NCBI RefSeq assembly: GCF_040358985.1
Contig: NZ_CP132932.1
Location: 1,612,001-1,676,000 of the forward strand
Direction of reading: 5' to 3'
DNA from: Tunturibacter empetritectus
GTDB taxonomy: Bacteria; Acidobacteriota; Terriglobia; Terriglobales; Acidobacteriaceae
DNA: 64,000 nucleotides
Part shown: one piece after another, positions 9,671 through 18,478 of the stretch
How the letters are laid out: each line of letters starts with the position of its first letter
How positions within the stretch are numbered: position 1 is the stretch's first letter
The notes under the pieces: model-generated
Told to the model about the DNA's origin: nothing
The model's input: only the letters and a program-made list of their open reading frames with translations
The model's database searches: none
Program-made: the position numbers and the translations under genes

Positions 9671-10768
9671 TTAGACGTTGAACTTGAAAAAGAGAATGTC
9701 ACCATCTTTGACAACATATTCTTTACCTTCGGAACGGAGTAAACCTTTTTCCTTGACGGCCTGTTCGCTGCCATATTTGAAAAGGTCATCGGAGGCGTAG
9801 CAATCGGCTTTGATAAATCCTTTTTCAAAGTCCGAGTGAATGACGCCTGCTGCGCCAGGTGCCTTCGTGCCGCGACGGATAGTCCAAGCTCTAACCTCCT
9901 GGACGCCCGCCGTGAAGTAAGTAATGAGATCGAGGAGACGGTAAGCAGAGTGAATAAGCCGGTTGAGACCGGGCTCTGAGAGGCCCATGTCTTTGAGAAA
10001 CTCGTCGCGCTCAGTAGGTTCTAACTGCGCAATCTCCGATTCGAGTGCGCCGCAGATACGCACTACCTGGCTGCCCTCTTCTTCGGCGCGCTTTTCAACT
10101 GCAGCAGTGTACGAGTTGCCTTCGATGAGACCTGACTCGTCGACGTTTGCAACGTAAAGCTGAGGCTTCGCCGTGATGAGAAAGAGTTCGCGGGACAGGA
10201 GCTTTTCTTCTTCGGTAAGATCCGCGGTGCGGGCGGGTTTACCAGCATTGAGAGCCGCCAGAAGTTTCTGCAGCATGGCGTGCTCAGCCTTGATCTTGCT
10301 ATCACTCGATGCTTTCGCAGCGCGCTCGACTTTTGTGTTGCGCTTTTCAACAGTATCGAGGTCGGCGAGCAGCAGTTCAGTGTTGATGATATCGATGTCA
10401 TGCAGTGGATTGACTCCGCCGGCCACGTGGATGACCTCAGGATCGTCGAAGCAACGAACTACGTGTGCGACGGCATCGGTGGCGCGGATGTGGCCCAGAA
10501 ACTGGTTGCCGAGGCCTTCCCCTTTGGAGGCTCCTTCAACGAGTCCTGCGATGTCGATAAACTCCATAGAAGTAGGTACGAGAGACTTGGGCTTGATGAG
10601 ATCGGAGATTTTGGCCAGTCGCTCATCGGGCACGGTAACAACACCGGTGTTGGGGTCGATCGTGCAGAAGGGATAGTTGGCGGCTTGCGCCTTGGCCGAG
10701 GTAAGGGCGTTGAAGATCGTTGATTTTCCGACGTTGGGAAGACCAACGATTCCGCAGTTCAATGGCAT
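9671..10768 (-). CDS. ychF: redox-regulated ATPase/GTPase YchF
   Basis: The 365-residue Obg-family P-loop protein carries the G1 motif GLPNVGKST at residues 9-17, a switch region with [10 protein letters not shown] and a C-terminal TGS domain ([15 protein letters not shown]...[18 protein letters not shown]). YchF/Ola1 proteins bind ATP in preference to GTP and associate with ribosomes. Full length with no missing parts. It is divergent from the VWFA-related gene across a 126-base gap that probably holds both promoters. Confidence 0.97.
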   Translation of the reverse strand: MPLNCGIVGLPNVGKSTIFNALTSAKAQAANYPFCTIDPNTGVVTVPDERLAKISDLIKPKSLVPTSMEFIDIAGLVEGASKGEGLGNQFLGHIRATDAVAHVVRCFDDPEVIHVAGGVNPLHDIDIINTELLLADLDTVEKRNTKVERAAKASSDSKIKAEHAMLQKLLAALNAGKPARTADLTEEEKLLSRELFLITAKPQLYVANVDESGLIEGNSYTAAVEKRAEEEGSQVVRICGALESEIAQLEPTERDEFLKDMGLSEPGLNRLIHSAYRLLDLITYFTAGVQEVRAWTIRRGTKAPGAAGVIHSDFEKGFIKADCYASDDLFKYGSEQAVKEKGLLRSEGKEYVVKDGDILFFKFNV

Positions 10769-10894
10769 TATGCTGTTTCCTTGCTGCTGGCTTGAGTACG
10801 AGGCTGTTTCGGCGTCGTGTGTGTTCTTTATAGGATACCTTTTTTGCTAGTTTTCCCGTGCCGATAGGCCGCTGGCTCGTCTAAATGAGACACC

Positions 10895-11917
10895 ATGCAG
10901 TTGAGACTTCGAGTATTCGTTACTTTCGTTGGTGTTTGGACCAGCGCGGCATTTGCGCAGACTACGCTGCATACCACTACGACGCTGGTGGTTGTGCCGA
11001 CGCTGGTGCAGACTCCAGGCAAAGAGCTGGTGTATTCGCTGAAGGCGGATGATTTTGTGCTGACGGATAACGGAGTTCCGCAGAAGGTGACGTTGGAGGA
11101 GGAGACGCAGAGGCCGCTATCGCTGGTAGTGCTGATACAGACCAGTGGGGATGCGCGGGGGCAGTTTCCGAGTTATGCGAATCTCGACACGATGCTGGGT
11201 TCGCTGATAGGTGGGGCGCCGAACGAGGTGTCGATTGTGAACTTCGACAGCAAGCCAGAGGCGGCGTCCCCGTTTACGTCGAATGTTGCGGAGTGGGGGG
11301 AGGCGATCGATCATCCGGATGTGGGAGATAAAGGGGCGGCAATCTTCGATGGAATTTCGTTTGGATTGGATCTCCTGTCGAAACGGCCTATCCGAAATCG
11401 GCGGGCGATTCTGCTGATCAGCCAGGAGCATGACGATGGAAGCAAGGCCCCGATGAAAGATATCGTGCGTGAGCTGGGAGAGACGAATACTGCGATCTAT
11501 AGCGTGACTTTTTCAGCAGAGAAGACGGCGGCGCGGCAGGCTTTCAAAGATCCAGCGCATCTGAATCCGCCATTGCATGTTGGGGAAGGCGATTACCAGG
11601 CTTACTTCAATTTGAGTGAGCCGTTGCGGCTGATCTTTGGCGCGATGCGGAAGAATACTTCGGCGGAGTTGGCTACGTTGTCCGGGGGAGAGTGGACTAG
11701 CTTCGACAATCTTGGGGAGCTGACGCAGGACCTAGGCGTGCTGACGAACCATCTGCACAACAGCTACGTGCTTAGCTTTACACCTACATCTGCGGCCCCT
11801 GGGCTGCATACGATCAGCGTGCGGCTAGCGCGGCATCCGGAGATGCTGGTTTCGGCCAGAAGCAACTACTGGGCGGCGGAGGCTGAGAGTAACAAACAAC
11901 GAAACTTTGACAAATAA
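10895..11917 (+). CDS. exported VWFA-related protein of the acidobacterial type
   Basis: The 340-residue protein has a signal peptide (residues 1-22, ending AAFAQ). It then fits the 'VWFA-related Acidobacterial domain' family: a TLVVVPTLVQTPGKELVYSL-like opening, an LTDNGVPQKVTLEEE segment, and a von Willebrand A-like core (SLVVLIQTSGDA...RRAILLISQEHDDGS) that ends with the NSYVLSFTPT segment. The metal-binding DxSxS site of classical VWA domains appears altered (QTSGD), so metal-dependent adhesion is uncertain. The role is unknown; the family is expanded in this phylum. The DinB-like gene follows 54 bases downstream. Confidence 0.85.
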   Translation: MQLRLRVFVTFVGVWTSAAFAQTTLHTTTTLVVVPTLVQTPGKELVYSLKADDFVLTDNGVPQKVTLEEETQRPLSLVVLIQTSGDARGQFPSYANLDTMLGSLIGGAPNEVSIVNFDSKPEAASPFTSNVAEWGEAIDHPDVGDKGAAIFDGISFGLDLLSKRPIRNRRAILLISQEHDDGSKAPMKDIVRELGETNTAIYSVTFSAEKTAARQAFKDPAHLNPPLHVGEGDYQAYFNLSEPLRLIFGAMRKNTSAELATLSGGEWTSFDNLGELTQDLGVLTNHLHNSYVLSFTPTSAAPGLHTISVRLARHPEMLVSARSNYWAAEAESNKQRNFDK

Positions 11918-11971
11918 TTTCGGCGTGTCTCAAGAGGCGCGGATAAGCTAAAGGTACGAGGTGAGAACAAG

Positions 11972-12511
11972 ATGCGGCAGATACTTTCGATGTGCGTGAT
12001 AGCAGCGTTATTTGTTTCTGTGGCGATGGGTCAGACGCCGGCGGTTCCAACTGGACCGACCGGGCCTGCAGCTGAGGTACAACGTGGTTATGCGGCTCAG
12101 AAAGGTAACATCCTGAAGTCCGCCGATAAGATGCCGGAGAGCGACTACCAGTTCAAGCCGACGCCTGAGGTACGAACCTATGCGCGCGTGGTCAACCATG
12201 TGACAGAGGCGCAGCTCCGTACATGCGGCGCGGTAAATCGCACAGCGGCCGCCGATCTTGCGAAGGTTCCAGCGGATACTGCAGATAAAGCAGCCATCGT
12301 CGAAGGACTGAAGGCCTCGTTCGCAGAGTGCGATAAGGCGTTCGCCGCAGTAACGGATGCAAATCTGGGCGATATGTTTGAGGTGTTCAACGCGAAACGA
12401 TCGCGCATCGGGATCATGTGGGGAACAGTGTCGCATGACAACGAACAGTACGCGACGCTTGCGCTCTATCTGCGATTGAAAGGACTGGTGCCACCGACCA
12501 GCGAGAAATAA
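11972..12511 (+). CDS. exported DinB-like protein
   Basis: The 179-residue product has a signal peptide (about residues 1-20, ending VAMGQ) and a helical DinB/YfiT-like body: FKPTPEVRTYARVVNHVTEA, a central helix pair, and SHDNEQYATLALYLRLKG. DinB-family four-helix bundles often bind a metal through three His; here two candidate His (near residues 71 and 150) are visible and the third is unclear. AGGTGAG supports ATG 11972. A second, distinct DinB-like exported protein lies about 500 bases downstream. Confidence 0.78.
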   Translation: MRQILSMCVIAALFVSVAMGQTPAVPTGPTGPAAEVQRGYAAQKGNILKSADKMPESDYQFKPTPEVRTYARVVNHVTEAQLRTCGAVNRTAAADLAKVPADTADKAAIVEGLKASFAECDKAFAAVTDANLGDMFEVFNAKRSRIGIMWGTVSHDNEQYATLALYLRLKGLVPPTSEK

Positions 12512-12621
12512 TCCTGGGCCGTTGCTGCGCAGTCTTAAAGCTGAGCAGGCAGCAAGTGATATGTGTCCCTGCAACACTCCGTATGCCTCTTACGCTGACC
12601 GTGATCTCTCTTGGCCGTCCG

Positions 12622-12648
12622 CTCCCGGTTGCCAGTTGCAACCGGGAG
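12622..12648. repeat. perfect 11-bp inverted repeat
   Basis: Arms at 12622-12632 and 12638-12648 pair perfectly around a five-base loop. No T-tract follows; a C-run does. It may be the first stem of the candidate RNA just downstream. Confidence 0.5.
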
Positions 12649-12665
12649 GGGTCCCCCCCCATTAC

Positions 12666-12799
12666 CTGCATGTAAGTCCAATCAATACAGCTAGTTAGCG
12701 GGGGTAACCAGCTGCAAAATATTCATTCCATGGAACTTACTTGCAGATTATTCAAAACAAAGGAGAAAGCCCCGGACACTTTCGCGGGGCTTGCTTTTT
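12666..12799 (+). ncRNA. candidate structured RNA ending in a terminator
   Basis: The 500-base gap between two DinB-like genes contains nested inverted repeats. The outer arms 12666-12679 and 12732-12746 pair with small irregularities. They enclose an inner hairpin 12688-12697/12705-12714 (nine of ten pairs, loop GCGGGGG). A rho-independent terminator follows at 12767-12799. The order stem, inner hairpin, terminator would fit a small RNA or a leader element. I do not recognise a known family, and strand and promoter are inferred only from the terminator's T-tract. Confidence 0.35.
12767..12799 (+). terminator. rho-independent terminator
   Basis: AAGCCCCG (12767-12774) pairs with CGGGGCTT (12785-12792), followed closely by five T's at 12795-12799. 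It closes transcription from the DinB-like gene at 11972 or from the candidate RNA. Confidence 0.75.
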
Positions 12800-12889
12800 C
12801 TACCTTGTACTTCAAGTATAGCTGAACAGAGATAACTCATACGCCACGTGAATCTCCTTGTCTGACGCGGGTTTTCGGTTGTCTGGGGC

Positions 12890-12919
12890 TTGACACGGTT
12901 TTGCATGCGGCGCGAATAG
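12890..12919 (+). promoter_or_regulatory. candidate sigma-70 promoter
   Basis: A perfect TTGACA at 12890-12895 is followed 18 bases later by GAATAG (12914-12919), a weak -10. It lies about 100 bases before the second DinB-like gene and just after the terminator. Confidence 0.35.
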
Positions 12920-13018
12920 CCTGGGCGCAGCTTTTTGTACTACCTCCGCCGTAGAATGATCCCTTCAAGTGGGATCAACAGTTGTCGATGCGCTAAATCA
13001 TGGTCCAGGGAGAGCTTT

Positions 13019-13558
13019 ATGAGGCGAGTTCTGGTTAGTCTGATGGTGTTCGTTGTGGCTTCGTCTATCTTTGCGCTGGGGCAGCAGGAGAAGCCGATGA
13101 CGCTGAAGGCCGTTCTGCTGGAGCAGCTGCGGACGACGCACAACAAGGCGGAGTGGTTCGTTCCGGCGAATACCGCGGTGGCGGGGCTGACTCCGGCACA
13201 GGCAAGCTGGACGGACAAGAGCGGGAATCATTCGGTGGGACAGCTGGCGAATCATCTTGTCTTCTGGGATCGAGATATGCTCGCGAAGTTCAAGGGTGAG
13301 ACGCCGGCGAAGTTCGATGGCAACAATGACGAGACGTTCAACAACTTCGACGCCAAGAGCTGGGACACGACAGTAAAGCAGCTGGACCAGGTGATGACCG
13401 ATTGGGAGAGTGCGGTGGAGGCGGCAGATGACGCGAAGGTCTCGCTCTGGGCCTCGAGGATCGCGCATGTTGGCACGCACAACGCGTATCACATCGGGCA
13501 GATGGTCTACGTGCGGAAGCTGCAGGGCGTATGGGATCCGAATAAAGGCGTTAAGTAG
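13019..13558 (+). CDS. exported DinB family protein
   Basis: The 179-residue product has a signal peptide (residues 1-20, ending FALGQ) and a clear DinB bundle. One His lies in SVGQLANHLVFWDRDM and a C-terminal HVGTHNAYHIGQM segment supplies the other His residues typical of the metal site. The biochemical role is unknown; relatives include thiol-transferase-like and DNA-damage-inducible proteins, but exported forms are uncharacterised. ATG 13019 is chosen because AGGGAGAG lies just upstream; the frame extends back to 12935 without signal-peptide character. Confidence 0.85.
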   Translation: MRRVLVSLMVFVVASSIFALGQQEKPMTLKAVLLEQLRTTHNKAEWFVPANTAVAGLTPAQASWTDKSGNHSVGQLANHLVFWDRDMLAKFKGETPAKFDGNNDETFNNFDAKSWDTTVKQLDQVMTDWESAVEAADDAKVSLWASRIAHVGTHNAYHIGQMVYVRKLQGVWDPNKGVK

Positions 13559-13663
13559 CTAGTCATGCAGTCGATATAGCGAGCCCTCTCTACAACGGAA
13601 CACTCACAGACCGCATCTCTGTGTGGTGGGCTCCCGACTGCAAATGAACGTGAAGGTGTAAAG

Positions 13664-14407
13664 ATGAACCGAGGTCTGAGGATTGCGGTAGTTTTGGCTG
13701 GTGGCCTGGCTGCGTTGATGCTGGCTGGGTGCGGAAAGCACGAGACAGCGCAGGCTACAGCGGTTCCGGCCCCGGCGATGAAGCCTGCGCCGCCTACACC
13801 GATCGAGGTGAAGAAGGAAGAGGTGGGTGGGCCGACGTGGGATCCGGAGTGGGACAAGATTGTTGAGTTAGCGCTGCCGCCGGCGATGCTGTCGGGGCAG
13901 GTGCCGCATGATGTGAAGCGCTTCTGTCCGGCGTTCTACGGGATGGCGGAGGACGACAAGCGGGCTTTCTGGGCTTACTTCTTTCAAGCTTTGGCTGGTG
14001 CAGAGGCAGGCCTCGAGCCGACGGTTCAGGCCAAACATGCCCAGCCGGAGATGGCGGTGAAGGATGAGGTGACGGGGCGGCCGGGCCGAACCTCGGGTCT
14101 GCTGCAGCTTACCTATGAAGACCAGAAGCGGTATGGGTGCGACTTCGACTGGGAGCGGGATAAACAGTTGAAGGTGGGTGATCCGGACAGGACGATTCTG
14201 CAGCCGAAGAACAATCTTGAGTGCGGCGTGAAGATTCTGGATAAGCAGATTATCGAGAAGCATATGGCGCTGCTTTCCGCATCGGGGTACTGGTCGACGC
14301 TCCGGCCTGGGACGGTGAGCTATCGGGTGTTTGCGAAGCAGATGACGAATGTTCCGGCGGCCTGCGCAGTGCATAACGCGCGGAAGACCGTGGATGGAAC
14401 CCGCTGA
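13664..14407 (+). CDS. lysozyme-like (transglycosylase-fold) lipoprotein
   Basis: The 247-residue product has a lipobox L-A-G-C near residues 20-23 and a Pro/Ala-rich linker. The C-terminal domain resembles SLT-type lytic transglycosylases: a Glu in AGAEAGLEPT as catalytic candidate, RTSGLLQLTYED in the place of the family's 'GLMQ' motif, and NNLECGVKILDKQI followed by a YWSTLRPG segment. It would cut peptidoglycan in the periplasm. The match is weak and fold-level, so other muramidase-like roles are possible. GAAGGTGT precedes the ATG. Confidence 0.6.
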   Translation: MNRGLRIAVVLAGGLAALMLAGCGKHETAQATAVPAPAMKPAPPTPIEVKKEEVGGPTWDPEWDKIVELALPPAMLSGQVPHDVKRFCPAFYGMAEDDKRAFWAYFFQALAGAEAGLEPTVQAKHAQPEMAVKDEVTGRPGRTSGLLQLTYEDQKRYGCDFDWERDKQLKVGDPDRTILQPKNNLECGVKILDKQIIEKHMALLSASGYWSTLRPGTVSYRVFAKQMTNVPAACAVHNARKTVDGTR

Positions 14408-14508
14408 AGAGGGAGCGCTCCTTATTTGTGACGCTGACTGTACAGGCTTTGCTAAGATAGCCGCGTTCGGTAGTTCATCCGTTTTCTGCGTTTGGAGAGG
14501 ACGAACCC

Positions 14509-15033
14509 ATGAAGTCAAGCGCGAAGATTCTTTTGCTGGTGGCTGTTACCTTCCTGTTTCCGCTAATTGGTCATTCGCAGTCGGTGGTTGTGGACTGGGA
14601 CCACAACATCAGTAACTTCTCAGACTTCAAGACTTACGCCTGGGTAAAACCGACGCGTCCGACATCGAATCCCCTGATGGACCAGCGAATCGTTGCAGCG
14701 ATCGACAGCCAGCTGGCAGAAAAAGGTATGAGGAAGGTCGAACAGTCTCCTGATGTGTTTGTGACCTATGGCGCGGGGGTCTCGCAGCAGCATCAGGCGG
14801 TGGCAACGGGGATGGGCGGCGGATGGAGGCGGGGTGGTGGCATGGCTACGGTGAACCAATATGTCACCAATGTGGGGACCTTGGTGGTGGATATCAACGA
14901 CGGGAAGACGAAGGAGCTGGCCTGGCGTGGGGCAGCGAAGGACACTCTGTCCGATAAGCCGGACAAGAACAGCCAGAAGATCGATAAGGCTGTAGCGAAG
15001 ATGTTCAAGAAGTATCCACCGAGCGGAAAGTAG
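14509..15033 (+). CDS. DUF4136 exported protein
   Basis: The 174-residue product has a signal peptide ending near GHSQ (residue 24). The body has the DUF4136 pattern: VDWDHNISNFSDFKTYAW at the mature N-terminus, an IDSQLAEKGMRKVEQSPDVFVTY segment, a Gly/Arg-rich loop (about residues 103-112), and a terminal helix with AVAKMFKKYPP. The function of this periplasmic/lipoprotein family is unknown. GAGAGGA upstream supports the start. It converges with the next gene. Confidence 0.82.
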   Translation: MKSSAKILLLVAVTFLFPLIGHSQSVVVDWDHNISNFSDFKTYAWVKPTRPTSNPLMDQRIVAAIDSQLAEKGMRKVEQSPDVFVTYGAGVSQQHQAVATGMGGGWRRGGGMATVNQYVTNVGTLVVDINDGKTKELAWRGAAKDTLSDKPDKNSQKIDKAVAKMFKKYPPSGK

Positions 15034-15044
15034 ACGATTGAAAT

Positions 15045-15080
15045 GTCCATCTTCGCGTTAAGGAACGGGCAAAGATGGAC
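15045..15080. terminator. hairpin between convergent genes
   Basis: GTCCATCTT (15045-15053) pairs with AAGATGGAC (15072-15080) around an 18-base loop. No strong T-tract follows on either side, so it is a weak candidate for a shared terminator. Confidence 0.35.
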
Positions 15081-15107
15081 GCTCTCAGTTGGTAAGTTGC
15101 GGATTGG

Positions 15108-15431
15108 TTACTCATCATCTTCGTCGTCACAGATGCGTGCTACAACAGCTTCGTGAAAGCCAGCACCTACCTTGAAGCCGGCTGGCTTCATCGGTCCGGT
15201 AGCGAGGTCGATGGCGAGGTCCTCCATCTGCTTCCAACTTGGCTTATTCTTGTCGTAGAATCCGGTGCAGTCGTAGATGAGGAACGGAACGATGATATTG
15301 GGTTGGACTTCGTTGCACATTGTGACCATCTCCGACTCTCGGTAGCCGGTCATGATGTGCGCGTAAGAGCACGTTTTGCAGAGCGAATCCGAACCAATCG
15401 GAGTTCCGCCCTTGATGTATGGCTTGCCCAT
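15108..15431 (-). CDS. small Cys-containing protein of unknown function
   Basis: The 107-residue soluble product has a CKTC pair at residues 18-21 and further Cys near 39, 55 and 101, so it could bind a metal. The C-terminus is very acidic (CDDEDDE). There is no signal peptide and no family that I recognise with confidence. AAAGG six bases before the ATG supports the start. It sits alone between DUF4136 (convergent) and topoisomerase IB. Confidence 0.65.
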   Translation of the reverse strand: MGKPYIKGGTPIGSDSLCKTCSYAHIMTGYRESEMVTMCNEVQPNIIVPFLIYDCTGFYDKNKPSWKQMEDLAIDLATGPMKPAGFKVGAGFHEAVVARICDDEDDE

Positions 15432-15771
15432 GGCGAGCCTTTCTTTCTAACCAGCGCGTGGCTGGATTATTTGCGGGCGCAGCTTCGTGGGTACGCAGTA
15501 GCGTCCGTGACAGTGGACTACTCGTTGAAGTGGAGAGACAGATCTCTCCTGAGACTTCATCGAAGTTTATTTGTGAGAGCGAGTTGTTGCGTAGGATCGT
15601 CCGCTAGCGGCTATTGGCAGGTGAGAAGCATGGCCCGGCGATCGCCGCAGAGATAGTTTGTCTCTGGGGATCTACGCATCGTGTTGTGCGATTTTGTGTT
15701 CATCGGGCTTCTCCTACGCTTTGTTACTTTGCCAGTTACGAATTGAAATTGCAAGAAGTTTTTGAGCAAAA
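15432..15771. other. intergenic stretch without a supported gene
   Basis: It separates the Cys-containing small protein from the topoisomerase IB stop. The only structure seen is a short inverted repeat GGAGAGA (15532-15538)/TCTCTCC (15543-15549). No open frame here looks coding. Confidence 0.5.
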
Positions 15772-16854
15772 TCAAGCAACTGCACGGTCGACCTGGCGAC
15801 GCAGAACATCCAGAAGAGCGGACTCCTGTTGTCGTAGCTCGTGGGAGGAGTCAATGTCTTTCTCTTCGATGGTGCGTTTAACACTCTTCAGCATCGCTCC
15901 GCTCATATAGGAGTCGAGAACTGCGGGGTGCACGTAACACTTTCTACAGACAGATGGTGTGTTGCCGAGTCGCGCGGCGACGGATTTGATTGCCTGAACT
16001 ACGTTTCGCTTAGCTTGCGTTTCGGATTCGAATGCCTCGAACTCATGCAGCAAGTCGCAAGCCAGTACGCTCCCGGCCCAGGTGCGGAAGTCTTTTGCGG
16101 TGAAGTCCTGCCCCGCGATCTCGCGGAGATAGTCATTGACGTCGGATGAATCGATGGAGTGCTGAGTACCATCTTTGTCGACGTACTGAAATAGCTCATA
16201 TCCGGGTATGTCCTGACACCGTTGGACGATCTTTGCGATGCGGCGATCAGTTATGTCGACGGTATGTTTGACTCCGCTCTTACCCTGGAAGTTGAAGGTT
16301 ACGGTAGAGCCCTCGACATCAACGTGTTTATTTCGCATTGTGGTTAGGCCGTAGGAGTGGTTTTGGCGAGCGTACTCCTCGTTGCCGACGCGGATGAGGG
16401 TTGTCTCCATGAGACGAACGATGGTGGCCAAAACCTTTGGACGAGGCAGACCGGGTGTTGAGAGGTCGTGTTCTACCCGCTCCCGGATAGCTGGCAGGGC
16501 GGCTCCGAAGACGACCATGCGCTCGTACTTGGTCTCGTCGCGGACTTCGCGCCAGCGGGGATGGTAGCGGCTCTGCTTTCTCCCCCTTGCGTCGCGACCG
16601 GTGACCTGGAGATGTCCTTTTGGATTAGGGCAGATCCATACCTCTTTCCAAGCTGGAGGGATGACGATGGACTTGATGCGAGCTAAAGTCTCGGCCTCAT
16701 GCACAGGGGTTCCATCGGCGTTGAAGTAATGAAAACTTTTGCGCCAGGGTTTGCGTTGAATTCCGGGTTTCGTGTCGGTGACGTAGCGCAGACCTGCTGC
16801 TTTTGCTGACTCCTCAGGATCGGTGACTATTTGTAGCTGTTTCTTTCGCGGCAT
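15772..16854 (-). CDS. DNA topoisomerase IB (poxvirus/eukaryote type)
   Basis: The 360-residue enzyme relaxes supercoiled DNA by forming a 3'-phosphotyrosyl link. Active-site candidates are visible in the usual order: Arg155 in IRVGNEEYARQNHSYGL, Lys191 in FQGKSGVKH, Arg257 in KDFRTW, Asn298 in LGNTP, and the nucleophile Tyr307 in CRKCYVHP. Length and layout fit the small bacterial TopIB group, which is patchily distributed and not essential. ATG 16854 is chosen because the frame upstream of it (to 17103) overlaps asnS and is Arg/Pro-rich shadow sequence. It lies 101 bases downstream of asnS. Confidence 0.93.
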   Translation of the reverse strand: MPRKKQLQIVTDPEESAKAAGLRYVTDTKPGIQRKPWRKSFHYFNADGTPVHEAETLARIKSIVIPPAWKEVWICPNPKGHLQVTGRDARGRKQSRYHPRWREVRDETKYERMVVFGAALPAIRERVEHDLSTPGLPRPKVLATIVRLMETTLIRVGNEEYARQNHSYGLTTMRNKHVDVEGSTVTFNFQGKSGVKHTVDITDRRIAKIVQRCQDIPGYELFQYVDKDGTQHSIDSSDVNDYLREIAGQDFTAKDFRTWAGSVLACDLLHEFEAFESETQAKRNVVQAIKSVAARLGNTPSVCRKCYVHPAVLDSYMSGAMLKSVKRTIEEKDIDSSHELRQQESALLDVLRRQVDRAVA

Positions 16855-16955
16855 CGGATGTCTCGGGGTTCCGTCTGGGGGCTTTGGATGCAGTTTGCGA
16901 ACGGTGAGAGCTTGAGGCTTATGCCGGAGTTTTGATGGTACGGAAGACACGGCCG

Positions 16956-18449
16956 CTAAGGGTAGATGCGATTGAGGGTCCGGGCGAAGGGGATGGTTTC
17001 GCGGACGTGGTCGAGGCCGCAGATCCAGGCTACGGCGCGCTCGATGCCCATGCCGAAGCCGGCGTGGGGGACGCTGCCGTACTTGCGCAGGTCGAGGTAC
17101 CACTGGAAGGCGGCGAGGGGCAGGTCGTGCTGCTCGATGCGGGATTTGAGGAGGTCGTAGTCGTGGATGCGCTGGGAGCCGCCGATGATCTCGCCGTAGC
17201 CCTCGGGGGCGAGGACGTCGACGCAGAGGGCCTTGGTGGGGTCGAGCGGGTCGGGCTGCATGTAGAAGGCCTTGAAGGCGGCGGGGTAGCGGTGGATCAT
17301 GACTGGCTTGGAGAACTGGCTGGAGATGTAGGTCTCGTCGGGGCTGCCGAAGTCGTCGCCGTACTTGTGGGGGGCTTCGAGCTTGCCTTCGGCGAAGGCC
17401 TTTTCGAGCATGGCGTGGGCTTCGTCGTAGCTTAGGCGCGGGAAGCGGTTGGGGGTGCCAGCCGAAGTTTGCGCAGTCGCGCCGGAAAGGTTCTGAACGG
17501 CTGTGCCGGGTTCAGCATCCTCGGGGTCCTTCGCTGCGCTCAGGATGAGGGCCTCATTTCGGGGGGCCTCGGGAGAGTCGGGTGCGATGACGGCTTCGAG
17601 TTTGGCGATGTCTTTGCCAATGACTTTAAGGTCGGCGCGGTGCGACTCGAGGACGCGGGTGACGATGTGGGTGATGAAGGCTTCGGCGAGGTTGAGGAGG
17701 CCGTCGAGCTCGAGGAAGGCGACCTCGGGTTCGATCATCCAGAACTCGGTGAGGTGGCGGCGGGTCTTGGATTTTTCTGCGCGGAAGGTGGGGCCGAAGC
17801 TGTAGACCTTGCCGAGGGCGAGGGCGGTGGCTTCGATGTAAAGCTGGCCGGATTGGGTGAGGTAGGCCTTGTCGTCGTCGAAGTAGTCCATCTCGAAGAG
17901 CTCAGAGGTGCCTTCGCAGGCGTTGGGGGTGAGGATGGGCGGGTCGGTGCGGATGAAGCTGTTGGTGTCGAAGTACTCGGCTGCCGCGCGCATGATAGTG
18001 GCTCGGACGCGCAGGATGGCGGACTGGCGCGGGGTGCGGAGCCAAAGGTGGCGATGCTCCATGAGGAAGTCGACGCCGTGCTCTTTGAGGGAGATGGGGA
18101 AGGGGGTGTCTTCGGGGACGCGCTGGAGGACTTCGATGCTTTCCACGTCTAGTTCGTAGCCACTGGGGGCGCGGCTGTCGGCACGGACTTTGCCGGTTAC
18201 GGTGAGGCTGGATTCCAGGGTTAGTTCTTTGAGCGTGTTGAAGACCTCTTCGGAGACGGCGGCCTTGGGGACGATGCCCTGAATGGTGCCGGTGCCGTCG
18301 CGAAAGATGGGAAAGAGGAGCTTGCCCGAGGCGCGGAGGTTGTAGAGCCAGCCGCGGAGGGTGACGGTTCGGCCTTCGTGAGCGGAGAGGGAGGCGATGG
18401 TGGCGAGTGGTGCGGAGGTTGTGCGGGCAGTGGTTACAGATTCGCTCAT
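16956..18449 (-). CDS. asnS: asparagine-tRNA ligase with in-frame insert
   Basis: Class II synthetase charging tRNA-Asn. The 497-residue product has an N-terminal OB anticodon-binding domain (about 28-110) and the catalytic core with motif 2 in [20 protein letters not shown] (221-240). Motif 3 is [12 protein letters not shown] near the end, which reads ARTLNRIYP. Residues about 290-334 are an extra segment absent from the usual family layout; it includes [10 protein letters not shown], the translation of a repeat-like sequence (see separate feature). ATG 18449 is chosen over the in-frame 18473 start because AAGGA lies just upstream. The isomerase gene ends 30 bases before it on the same strand. 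Confidence 0.95.
   Translation of the reverse strand: MSESVTTARTTSAPLATIASLSAHEGRTVTLRGWLYNLRASGKLLFPIFRDGTGTIQGIVPKAAVSEEVFNTLKELTLESSLTVTGKVRADSRAPSGYELDVESIEVLQRVPEDTPFPISLKEHGVDFLMEHRHLWLRTPRQSAILRVRATIMRAAAEYFDTNSFIRTDPPILTPNACEGTSELFEMDYFDDDKAYLTQSGQLYIEATALALGKVYSFGPTFRAEKSKTRRHLTEFWMIEPEVAFLELDGLLNLAEAFITHIVTRVLESHRADLKVIGKDIAKLEAVIAPDSPEAPRNEALILSAAKDPEDAEPGTAVQNLSGATAQTSAGTPNRFPRLSYDEAHAMLEKAFAEGKLEAPHKYGDDFGSPDETYISSQFSKPVMIHRYPAAFKAFYMQPDPLDPTKALCVDVLAPEGYGEIIGGSQRIHDYDLLKSRIEQHDLPLAAFQWYLDLRKYGSVPHAGFGMGIERAVAWICGLDHVRETIPFARTLNRIYP
17524..17548. repeat. dispersed-repeat-like 25-mer inside asnS
   Basis: The 25 bases at 17524-17548 (core TCCTTCGCTGCGCTCAGGAT) match a short sequence that I know as widely scattered in acidobacterial and other genomes, where its translations appear as 'SFAALRM' or 'LILSAAKD' artefacts. 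Here it is translated in frame within asnS. Only one copy was noticed in this window; genome-wide copy number cannot be checked here. Confidence 0.5.
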
Positions 18450-18478
18450 TGGTTCCTTATTTGTACTTGTCACAGGTA

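Noticed and set aside
17469..18152. A 227-codon open frame on the plus strand
   Set aside because: Antisense to asnS; low-complexity Gly/Val/Glu-rich product without motifs.
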